The translations under genes were made by a program, and so were the position numbers. Of a stretch of DNA of 55,409 bases, positions 41,124 to 49,006 are shown piece by piece. This DNA is from Saprospirales bacterium (lineage in GTDB: Bacteria; Bacteroidota; Bacteroidia; Chitinophagales; Saprospiraceae). Position 1 is the stretch's first letter. The number at the start of each line of letters is the position of its first letter. Location of the stretch: positions 1 to 55,409 of the forward strand of contig PAAY01000057.1 of the NCBI GenBank assembly GCA_002698985.1. Direction: 5' to 3'. Below the pieces are notes generated by a model, which saw only the letters and a program-made list of their open reading frames with translations, did not search any database and had not been told where the DNA came from.

Positions 41124-44100
41124 CTACCGGATGATTGACAGTCGGGTGTAAGCCACCCGAAGACCCTCTTTCAGGAAAATCATGATGTAGATGCCAGGTT
41201 CCAAAGTGGATACATCCACCTCGTTCCGGGCATCCATTCTGATGGATCTTTCCGGACCTACCTGACGGCCAGCCATGTCGAAAAGCAAAAGTTCCAGTTC
41301 ACCCTGCCGGTTATTTAAATTCTGAATCCTGACTGTATTTGAAGCCGGGTTAGGATACACCAGCAATTCAATTTGCTCCTCATCCACTTCGCCCGTTGCG
41401 ACGAAAAGCGGCACCTCCACCCATTCCGAAGAAATGCAGAAATTGGCATCGGTCACGATGACCTCGTACCATCCTGGAGGAATGCCGGTGATGGTATCAG
41501 TCGTTGCGCCGTTGTTCCAGCTGTAGAGGTATGGAGGAGTTCCGCCGGCCGGCACCACCCAGGCCTTACCTGTGGGTGTGTCCGAAAGAGATCCTGTTGA
41601 ACCTGTTTCCAGCACAAGCTCAGGAGGTTCATTGACAACAAAGCTGGTGTCAAAGGCACAACCATTGGTGTCCATCATGGTCAGGTGGTACTCGCCTGCC
41701 GGCAATCCAAACAAATCTTCGTTTGCCGAAGGAAGGCTCCAATCGTAGAAATAGGGTTCCGTGCCACCCGTAAAATCTACGTCGATGCTGCCGTCCTTTT
41801 CCCCGTAGCAACTCACGTCCATCACGCTGGAATTGGCGAGGACGACCGGGTCGGGTTCTACAATTTCAATTCCGGAATAAATGTATGAGCAGTTGTGTGA
41901 ATCGGAAATGTCGATCGTATAAAGGCCCGGCCCGAGGTTGCTCAGATCCTCTGTGGAATCCCCATTGCTCCAAACAAAAGTGTATGGGGGCACACCTCCT
42001 ATTGGGATGATGTCAATTGAACCATCATTGGCACCATAGCAGGAAATTTGCTTGACGCTCGGAGGAGTTTCAAGCAAGGATGGATAGTTTTCAGGCTCAA
42101 GAATTTCAATACTGATACTGGACGCACAGCCAATTGAATCCGTGATGTAAACCGTATAAAAGGAAGCCATGACGGAATCGAGATTTGCCGACGTTGAGAC
42201 CGTGTCTCCTTGTGCATCGACCCAGACGAACTCATAAGGTGTGGTTCCGCCAGTGACCACCGCAGTTGCCTGCCCATCGTGTCCGCCATGGCAGGAAACA
42301 TGCTTTACCAGCTCTCCGGGAATGTACGGCACGAGCGGCTGAGCAACATCGACCTGAATGTTGGTAATTGCTTTGGTACAGCCCGTCGCATCTGTAATCG
42401 TCAGCCCGTAGTTGCCTTTTGGCAGGTTGCTGATGGTGAGGGTGTCGTCAACGGTGGTTCCCCAAACGCCGTTGCTCCAGATGTACTGGTATGGTTTGCT
42501 CCCTCCATCAATAGCCGTGGTGATAAAACCATCACTGTCCCCAGCACACAACAGTTGTTTGCTGCCGGCAAGTTCCATCGACAAAGGGAAGTATGGTTCC
42601 CGCACTTTAATTGACATCAGCTCGGCTGTGCAACCCGCCAGATCTGTTACGGTCACGGAATAGTCGCCAGAATTTGGGAACATCAGACAGGCGGCAGTAT
42701 CGCCGGAATTCCATAGGTAGGAATAACCCGGCACCCCACCTGTCACAGTCAGACATAGCGAATCCACCTGAGTGGCAGCGCAAGGTTGCGGAGCCGGCAA
42801 ATCAGCGTGGATATTGATGGGATCAGGAGAGGCGATGACGTATGGTGCGCTCACTCTGACACAGTTGTTAGCGTCTGTCACGGACAACTGGTAAGTGCCC
42901 GCAGGCAGACCGCCTATGTCTTCCGTGGTTTTGCCATTTGACCAATTATACTGATACGGTGGATTCCCTCCGGAAACATTGACATCTATCCGGCCTTCAG
43001 CCTCACCATGGCAACCTACACCCTCTACCGTGACCAGTTCAATGGCAATTTCTTCTGGCTCCTCCAGCGGAATGAGCGGCAGGTTGAGGACACAGCCCTG
43101 TGCATCGGCAACAACTGCGGTATAATTCGCAGCACCGAGGTTTGAAATGCAATCGCCTTGTCCGCCGGTACTCCACAAAATGGAATAAGGCGCCAATCCA
43201 CCCGACAGGTTCAGGCAGATCTGACCGGTTTTGGAACCATGACAGGCAGGTTGTACTACTGTATAGGAGGCCACGATGGGTTGGTTTTCAGGTAGCACGA
43301 AAACTGTGTCCACCTGACAACCCATGGCATCGGTAATGGTAAGCCCGTATTCTCCGGATGGCAGGTTATACAAGGCCTCCACCGATTCATCGGTGCTCCA
43401 GGAATAGGCAAAGGGGGCAGTGCCACCGCTGGCCACCGACACCTCTATCGAACCGTTTTCGATGCCTTCGCAGGGCGGGGCAACGACGTTGGCACTCAGT
43501 TGCATAAGCTCAGGTCCAACGATTTCATACACTGGCGACACCGCAGAACACCCATTGGCATCAGTCACCGTCACCTGGTAAGCACCTTCGGGTATGTTGA
43601 CAAGATCCTGCACCTGGGCGCCGGAGGTCCAATTGTAAGTGTAAGGCGCCGTACCTCCGTTCACTTCAATATCGAGGTAACCATTTGACTGCCCCTTGCA
43701 GATGGGGTTCTGTGAACCCTGGAGGAAAATCTGCACAGGGTCAGGCTCACCAAGAGCTACATTTCCGGTGCCGGTACAGCCCTTGTAATCAGTGATGGTA
43801 AAGGAATAGCTACCGGCAATGAGATTGGTGACCTGGCTGCCAGAGGCTCCGTTCGACCAGGTAACCGAATAAAAACCATTGCCACCCAATGGCTGAATAT
43901 CTATGCTTCCATCGGATAATCCAGTGCAGGAAGGTTCCGCAACAGCCTGCACGGCAAACGCAACGGGGTCGGGCTCCGGAACGAGAATATCCGTCAGAAC
44001 AAACTGGCAGCCACGGGCGTCAGTTACCGTCACATCGTAAAGGCCGGCGGGTAAATTGGAGATGTCCTTCGTGATCTTGCCATTGCTCCAGGCGAACTGG

Positions 44101-47054
44101 TACGGCTGGGTACCACCGAAAACCGTCAGGTCAATGGCGCCGTCGCTTTCGCCATTGCAGCTAACCGCATGTGCGTTCGGTTTGGCAATGAGCGCAGGAG
44201 GCTCAGGCACTTCAATTGACAGGATGTTCTGACAACTTCCTTCGGTAATTGTCACGGTATAGGTGCCGGCAGAAAGGTCACAGTTGGTTTCCGTGGTCAC
44301 CCCATTGCTCCACAGAACAGTCGGGTTGTTTCCCAAAACTTCGAGCTGAATGCAGCCATCGTTGCCGCCTGCACAACTCACCGGATCAATTCCATCGATG
44401 TTGACGACTGCTGCCGGTCCGTTTACGACGATAAAAGGAATGACAAATGGGCATGCTGCCGGAGAAGAATCCGTAATCGTCACGTCGTAAGAACCCTGGG
44501 AAAGCCCCGGGATGGTGAGTCCGGCTGAAGAGATGGCCTGCCCGCCTGGCCAGGAATAGTTGTAAGGAGGGGTTCCATCCAGAGGAGTCAGCATGATGCT
44601 GCCATCGTTACCGCCACAGGTGCTGACCGCTCCCACATTTACCATCACACTGTCAACGCTGGTAATGGTCAGCGCCTCGAGCGTGTCAACTGAGGTGCAT
44701 CCGTTGGCTCCGGTCAGCGTGACCGAATAAATGGCACTTTGTCCGGCATCGCCAAAGCCTTCGATGATGATGGAATCGTTGAAAGAACCGGTGTTCCAGC
44801 TGATCTGAACAGGAGCAAGCCCATTTCCAGTATCTGAAACAACCAGCAGGGCTGAGTCTCCTCTGCAAACCAGGCTCTCGCCAAAGATATTCGCCTCCGG
44901 TGTCGGCAACTCAGCCACGTTCACCAGGGCAGTATCCATACAACCACCCTGCGCTGTTGCAAGGGCGTAATAATCATGTGAACCATTCACCGTCACCAGG
45001 GGAGCGATTTCATTTCCGGATGTGAATGGAGGTCCGTCAAACCACAGCACTTGCGGATTGGTGGCATTGGCATCCACCAGGTCAGCTGCCTCCAGATTGA
45101 CGGTGGCTCCCTTGCAGCCTGCCAGCGGCACCAGGGGCGAAATTGCCGGACTCGGCAAGACCACCACAGTGACAGCCGTCCTGCTCACGGATTGGCAGCC
45201 GGAAAAGGTCTGCTCTTCAGCATAATAGGTGTATTCTGCCGGCGTAGGTGTGTTGTTGGGAGGCAACGTTGCCAGCGACAGCTGGCTACCTTGATGAATG
45301 GCTACCTGAGCCGTATCCGCATCATACCAGTAAATCTGGCCGCCAAAGGCCGGGCTGGCCGTGAGTACTGCGACGGCACCACTGCAAATGGTATCGCCGC
45401 TTGCCGAAGGTGGTGGCAGGTCGTTTTCATCGATGAAGCCGTTGCAGTTGAAGTCTATTCCGTCGCAAGGTGTTTCGGCAACACCCGGATTGAACCAGGG
45501 TGCCTCATCGTCGCAATCTCCACCCTGCGCCACAAAACCCGGAAGGCTGATGGCCTGGCATGACTTGATGAAAATATCGGAATTGCCATATCCGTCGCCA
45601 TCGGCATCGGCGTAAAGTGTGTAAGTGGGCGGCCCATTGTCAATGCTGCCGTAGAAAATAATCTCATCCAGGGCAATGTCCCCTCGGAAGCCATTACCAC
45701 CCCTGCCTACAAAACGGAGCTGTGCAAGTTGCCCATCGTAATCCGACAAGCCGACAAAAGCCCTTTTCCAGCCTTGACCCTGATCGCCCAGGGCCTGCCA
45801 GAGCGTGTGCCAGCTGAGGCCGCCATCCACACTGATTTCCAGACGGAGTTCATTGACGTGAACTCCATACATATTATAGTAGAAGGAAAGATCGCAGGTG
45901 TCGCCGCTGCTTTTTACGGTGAGGCAATTGGATTGCAGCACCGCCTCATTGCCATTGCGGCAGGCGGAACCGGAAGATTCGAGGTAGATGTAATTTCCAC
46001 CACCGGAGACATCGTCGAGTGGGCCTGTGTTCGGTGTCGAAGTAGCGCCGCTGTTCACCAGCCAGTCAAAATCATCGTTGGAGGCGTTGAACCAGAATCC
46101 ATTGATGTCGCACTTCGCTCCGCAAATCGGATCACAGGTTTGGAGGCTGTCGAAATCTGTGACGATGGTAGGTGGTGGCGGTGCACAAAGGGTGCTGAAG
46201 GATGCAACGCAACTGTTGGCTGAAAAACCAGGACCGCAATTTTCCCTAAGGTAAACTTCAAACTGGGTGCCGGGACTCAGGCCGGAAATGGTGTATGGCG
46301 GGCAGTTGACTGCAATGGTGTTCCCCTCACCTGGAGAGACGCCTGTTCCAGGCTCAAAGCCCGGAAAACCGTATTCCAGGATGGTGTTGCCACAATTGGA
46401 GCCAGGTTGCCAGGTAAGGGTCACGGAGTTGGAATCAACATCGAGGACCTGGATCTCCGTTGGACGGATGCAGGTGCCACCTTCGAAAACCAATTCGGCG
46501 TACTCCAGAAAGCCGTAGTGTTCCTGACCGTCGTCACAAATTTCCAGAATCCATTGCCCCTGAGGGTCACTGCCGTCATTGAAAGCACTCAGGTCTCCTT
46601 CGGGCAAAAAACTGCCGATGAAAGGCGCCGTTGCATCCTGAATGTTGAGGGCCGTGCAGGAAAGTTCCGACGATGGTGAAAGAAAAGTGGTGTACTCGTC
46701 GCAAAGGCCATTCAGGGGGTTGCCGTAGTGATCGTTGCCACCGCCATTGTCGGAAGACAAAAGCACCGAAATGCCCGATGGAGAGATCAGCCGCATGTCC
46801 AGGTCTGCATCCCATTCGTGGAAAATGATCAGGCGGACTTCCTTCAGGTAAACATCAGCGCCCATTGTGTGGCCTGGCACCACATCGGCGTTGATCCTGA
46901 ATTGGTGGTTGACGTTGCAGCCGTTGTCGAAGATGGGGAGGTGTACGTTGCAGCCGGAAGGGTTGGTCAAGGTAAACTGGGAATACGCATCGTTCACGAT
47001 CAACCAACATAAACCAAGTACAAAGATTTTGAGTGCTGCGTAGTGTTGTTTCAT
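41124..47054 (-). CDS. giant SprB-repeat surface protein with P-domain, MAM and MopE modules, T9SS substrate
   Basis: A 1976-residue exported protein. The start is the ATG at 47054 (signal MKQHYAALKIFVLGLCWLIV). Order of domains: proprotein-convertase P-like domain (about 30-190; DLDMRLISPSG, QGQWILEICDDG), FN3 (about 195-285), MAM-like domain (about 290-466; CDLSFYYNMYGVHVNELRL), MopE repeat (about 470-548; DADGDGYGN, GGDCDDE, DGIDFNCNGFIDE), Ig-like domains (to about 790), then thirteen SprB repeats plus a divergent fourteenth (about 800-1880), and a T9SS tail from LLVYPNPASNT. SprB repeats build the long flexible adhesin of gliding Flavobacterium. No protease or other catalytic domain is seen, so this one is probably an adhesin or matrix protein. 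Confidence 0.92.
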   Translation of the reverse strand: MKQHYAALKIFVLGLCWLIVNDAYSQFTLTNPSGCNVHLPIFDNGCNVNHQFRINADVVPGHTMGADVYLKEVRLIIFHEWDADLDMRLISPSGISVLLSSDNGGGNDHYGNPLNGLCDEYTTFLSPSSELSCTALNIQDATAPFIGSFLPEGDLSAFNDGSDPQGQWILEICDDGQEHYGFLEYAELVFEGGTCIRPTEIQVLDVDSNSVTLTWQPGSNCGNTILEYGFPGFEPGTGVSPGEGNTIAVNCPPYTISGLSPGTQFEVYLRENCGPGFSANSCVASFSTLCAPPPPTIVTDFDSLQTCDPICGAKCDINGFWFNASNDDFDWLVNSGATSTPNTGPLDDVSGGGNYIYLESSGSACRNGNEAVLQSNCLTVKSSGDTCDLSFYYNMYGVHVNELRLEISVDGGLSWHTLWQALGDQGQGWKRAFVGLSDYDGQLAQLRFVGRGGNGFRGDIALDEIIFYGSIDNGPPTYTLYADADGDGYGNSDIFIKSCQAISLPGFVAQGGDCDDEAPWFNPGVAETPCDGIDFNCNGFIDENDLPPPSASGDTICSGAVAVLTASPAFGGQIYWYDADTAQVAIHQGSQLSLATLPPNNTPTPAEYTYYAEEQTFSGCQSVSRTAVTVVVLPSPAISPLVPLAGCKGATVNLEAADLVDANATNPQVLWFDGPPFTSGNEIAPLVTVNGSHDYYALATAQGGCMDTALVNVAELPTPEANIFGESLVCRGDSALLVVSDTGNGLAPVQISWNTGSFNDSIIIEGFGDAGQSAIYSVTLTGANGCTSVDTLEALTITSVDSVMVNVGAVSTCGGNDGSIMLTPLDGTPPYNYSWPGGQAISSAGLTIPGLSQGSYDVTITDSSPAACPFVIPFIVVNGPAAVVNIDGIDPVSCAGGNDGCIQLEVLGNNPTVLWSNGVTTETNCDLSAGTYTVTITEGSCQNILSIEVPEPPALIAKPNAHAVSCNGESDGAIDLTVFGGTQPYQFAWSNGKITKDISNLPAGLYDVTVTDARGCQFVLTDILVPEPDPVAFAVQAVAEPSCTGLSDGSIDIQPLGGNGFYSVTWSNGASGSQVTNLIAGSYSFTITDYKGCTGTGNVALGEPDPVQIFLQGSQNPICKGQSNGYLDIEVNGGTAPYTYNWTSGAQVQDLVNIPEGAYQVTVTDANGCSAVSPVYEIVGPELMQLSANVVAPPCEGIENGSIEVSVASGGTAPFAYSWSTDESVEALYNLPSGEYGLTITDAMGCQVDTVFVLPENQPIVASYTVVQPACHGSKTGQICLNLSGGLAPYSILWSTGGQGDCISNLGAANYTAVVADAQGCVLNLPLIPLEEPEEIAIELVTVEGVGCHGEAEGRIDVNVSGGNPPYQYNWSNGKTTEDIGGLPAGTYQLSVTDANNCVRVSAPYVIASPDPINIHADLPAPQPCAATQVDSLCLTVTGGVPGYSYLWNSGDTAACLMFPNSGDYSVTVTDLAGCTAELMSIKVREPYFPLSMELAGSKQLLCAGDSDGFITTAIDGGSKPYQYIWSNGVWGTTVDDTLTISNLPKGNYGLTITDATGCTKAITNIQVDVAQPLVPYIPGELVKHVSCHGGHDGQATAVVTGGTTPYEFVWVDAQGDTVSTSANLDSVMASFYTVYITDSIGCASSISIEILEPENYPSLLETPPSVKQISCYGANDGSIDIIPIGGVPPYTFVWSNGDSTEDLSNLGPGLYTIDISDSHNCSYIYSGIEIVEPDPVVLANSSVMDVSCYGEKDGSIDVDFTGGTEPYFYDWSLPSANEDLFGLPAGEYHLTMMDTNGCAFDTSFVVNEPPELVLETGSTGSLSDTPTGKAWVVPAGGTPPYLYSWNNGATTDTITGIPPGWYEVIVTDANFCISSEWVEVPLFVATGEVDEEQIELLVYPNPASNTVRIQNLNNRQGELELLLFDMAGRQVGPERSIRMDARNEVDVSTLEPGIYIMIFLKEGLRVAYTRLSIIR

Positions 47055-47104
47055 ATTAGCCGGAGTAGCTGTTTTTCGGTTGGTGGAGTTAAATGTAGCT
47101 TTTG

Positions 47105-47201
47105 GCCGGATAAGACCATCATCCGGCTTCAAAGAACATGCTGTGCATGTCGTTTGAACAACTAAAGGGTCAGGTACAATTCAACCAAACAAGAACTTGT
47201 T
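47105..47201. repeat. three short palindromes upstream of the giant SprB gene
   Basis: GCCGGAT/ATCCGGC (47105-47127, 9-nt loop), ACATGC-TGT-GCATGT (47136-47150, perfect) and AACAAG-AA-CTTGTT (47188-47201, perfect). They fall in the 51-147 bp before the giant gene's start, so they would be in its 5' leader if the -7 element at 47230 is used, or could be operator sites. Confidence 0.6.
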
Positions 47202-47229
47202 CGGGGTGGGATTATAATTGGAAGCGGGG

Positions 47230-47237
47230 CAAAAATA
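47230..47237 (-). promoter_or_regulatory. candidate -7 element TATTTTTG for the giant SprB gene
   Basis: CAAAAATA on the plus strand reads TATTTTTG on the minus strand, a TAnnTTTG match about 176 bp upstream of the ATG. A weaker near-match (TACATTTA) lies at 47097-47090. No good -33 partner. Confidence 0.4.
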
Positions 47238-47239
47238 AT

Positions 47240-47574
47240 CAAATTTGTGAGGGCGCTTAAAATTTGGGGAACAAGTTGAAATAGGGCAGGCTGAAAACAT
47301 TAAAGCCACTTTTGTTGCCTAATTGCATCAGTTTCAACCTGGAAGAAATGTTTCACCGATTTTCCACGGCAGCGCAGGAATCTGCTACAGAATTCCGCTG
47401 CTGACAAACCTGCCGATTTTAAAGATCCGATTCTGAATTCCTGTCGATTTTCCCTTAATTTGCAGGGCATTTTCTGAGGGCTTAGCCCGGTATTATTTCC
47501 CACATCCCTGAGAACATACCGCTATTCGATAACACCGGAATCTTATCTGGTTAGCTGAGAACAATCCAACCTCC
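47240..47574. other. divergent intergenic region, giant SprB gene and haloperoxidase gene
   Basis: I see no gene here. Reading frames up to 67 codons occur but lack family features. No exact TAnnTTTG for the plus-strand gene was found; TTAATTTG at 47455-47462 is one base short of it. Confidence 0.4.
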
Positions 47575-48945
47575 ATGAAAATAACAATTCGACATTTCAG
47601 TGTATTCGTTGTCTTTGCGGCTGTAATATTTTTGTTCAACGCCTGTAATCCCGACAACAATACCGAGCCATCGCCTTATGACTTGGTAGCCGACCAGGAT
47701 GCTGAAGTCACTCAGGCATGGATAGGGCTTTTCCTCGAAATTGACCGCTATTCCAAAGGCTACCGGCCGGGGCCTTCTGCCCGGGCACTTGCTTACATCA
47801 ACTTTGCAGCCTACGAAGCTTGTATCAAAGGCATGCCCGGTTTCAAATCGCTGAGGGAGCTCTACCCGGATTTGAATTTGCCGGCAGCAGTGCAAAAGGA
47901 TGATTACCATTGGCCATCCGTCCTCAACGCCGTTTACGCCACCCTTTTTCAAAAATTCTTCCCCAGCGATGCATTCCTGGATGGCTACGCCGATGAGTAC
48001 CTGTTCAGAATTGTGGAACTCCAACAAACTTTTTCCGAGACCTACCGTGAAAAGGTTGGCGGAACCATCTACCAACGCTCGGAAGATCTCGGAACTGCCG
48101 TGGCCAATGCGGTTTGGGATTGGTCAGGGGAGGACAGCTTCGGCCACAATGCCTATCTCAACCCCAATCCGTCAAGCTACACTCCTCCCACCGGCCCCGG
48201 GTTGTGGCAGCCTACCCCACCCGATTACACGCCGGCGCTTTTCCCCTCATGGGGCAAGGTGCGCACCTTTACCATCACAGCTGCCGATAAGCTGGCCAAC
48301 CAACCACTGACCTTCAGCCAGTTGCAGACTTCTCCTTTTTATGCGCAGGCACTGGCCGTCAGGAATGCCGTTGACAACCTGAAATTCAACGAAGAGTGGA
48401 TTGCGCAATTCTGGAGCGATGACTATCCGGGGCTGACTTTTGGCCCTGCGACCCGCTGGATTTCTATCACATCGCAGGTTCTGGAAAAAGAAAATGCCAA
48501 CCTCGAAACAGCACTCTATACTTACGCCAAAGTTTCCATTGCCTTGAATGATGCCACCATCGCTGCCTTCCATTCAAAATACACCTACAATGTAGAGCGG
48601 CCAGTTAGCTACATCAACAGGGTAATAGACTCGGACTGGCAACCTGCCACCGCCAGCACACCCGCGTTTCCAGCCTATCCTTCCGGCCATGCCACCATGG
48701 GAGCGGCAGCCGCTGAGGTGCTATCGCACATTTTCGGATACAGCTACGGCATGACTGACGAGAGCCACAAAGGCCGCCAGGAATTCCTCGGAATGCCCAG
48801 GGCTTTTGCCTCTTTTTACGAAATGGCCGAAGAAAATGCCCTTTCAAGAATTTACCTGGGTGTCCACTACCAGATGGACGCCGACGAAGGGCTGAGAATG
48901 GGTTTCGACATTGGCCGAAAGGTGAATGAAATGCCTTTCAAGTGA
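47575..48945 (+). CDS. vanadium-dependent haloperoxidase-type (PAP2 superfamily) lipoprotein
   Basis: A 456-residue predicted lipoprotein with signal MKITIRHFSVFVVFAAVIFL and lipobox FNAC. The C-terminal half carries the vanadate/phosphate site of the PAP2 superfamily: KYTYNVERPVSY (Lys and Arg-Pro), AYPSGHATM (Ser-Gly-His) and ALSRIYLGVHYQMDADEG (Arg and His). This arrangement with a long N-terminal helical part matches vanadium chloro/bromoperoxidase-like proteins; an acid-phosphatase activity is the alternative, because the sites are alike. It would sit in the periplasm. It ends at a two-way terminator facing leuS. Confidence 0.88.
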   Translation: MKITIRHFSVFVVFAAVIFLFNACNPDNNTEPSPYDLVADQDAEVTQAWIGLFLEIDRYSKGYRPGPSARALAYINFAAYEACIKGMPGFKSLRELYPDLNLPAAVQKDDYHWPSVLNAVYATLFQKFFPSDAFLDGYADEYLFRIVELQQTFSETYREKVGGTIYQRSEDLGTAVANAVWDWSGEDSFGHNAYLNPNPSSYTPPTGPGLWQPTPPDYTPALFPSWGKVRTFTITAADKLANQPLTFSQLQTSPFYAQALAVRNAVDNLKFNEEWIAQFWSDDYPGLTFGPATRWISITSQVLEKENANLETALYTYAKVSIALNDATIAAFHSKYTYNVERPVSYINRVIDSDWQPATASTPAFPAYPSGHATMGAAAAEVLSHIFGYSYGMTDESHKGRQEFLGMPRAFASFYEMAEENALSRIYLGVHYQMDADEGLRMGFDIGRKVNEMPFK

Positions 48946-48952
48946 GGCATAA

Positions 48953-48987
48953 AAAAAGGCACACTGGACCGACCAGCGTGCCTTTTT
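48953..48987. terminator. bidirectional intrinsic terminator
   Basis: AAAAAGGCACACTGG (48953-48967) pairs with CCAGCGTGCCTTTTT (48973-48987) around a 5-nt loop, with one A-C mismatch. Seven A precede and five T follow the GC stem, so it works for both the haloperoxidase gene and leuS. Confidence 0.9.
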
Positions 48988-49006
48988 AAATTTTACCGAA
49001 GGAGGC

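Noticed and set aside
41124-47054. Possible phase-variable or recombining DNA repeats in the SprB region
   Set aside because: The protein repeats are alike, but the DNA of neighbouring units is quite different by eye, so slippage or frequent recombination is unlikely.
47300-47503. 67-codon minus-strand frame in the divergent intergenic region
   Set aside because: No signal, family motif or clear start context; treated as chance.
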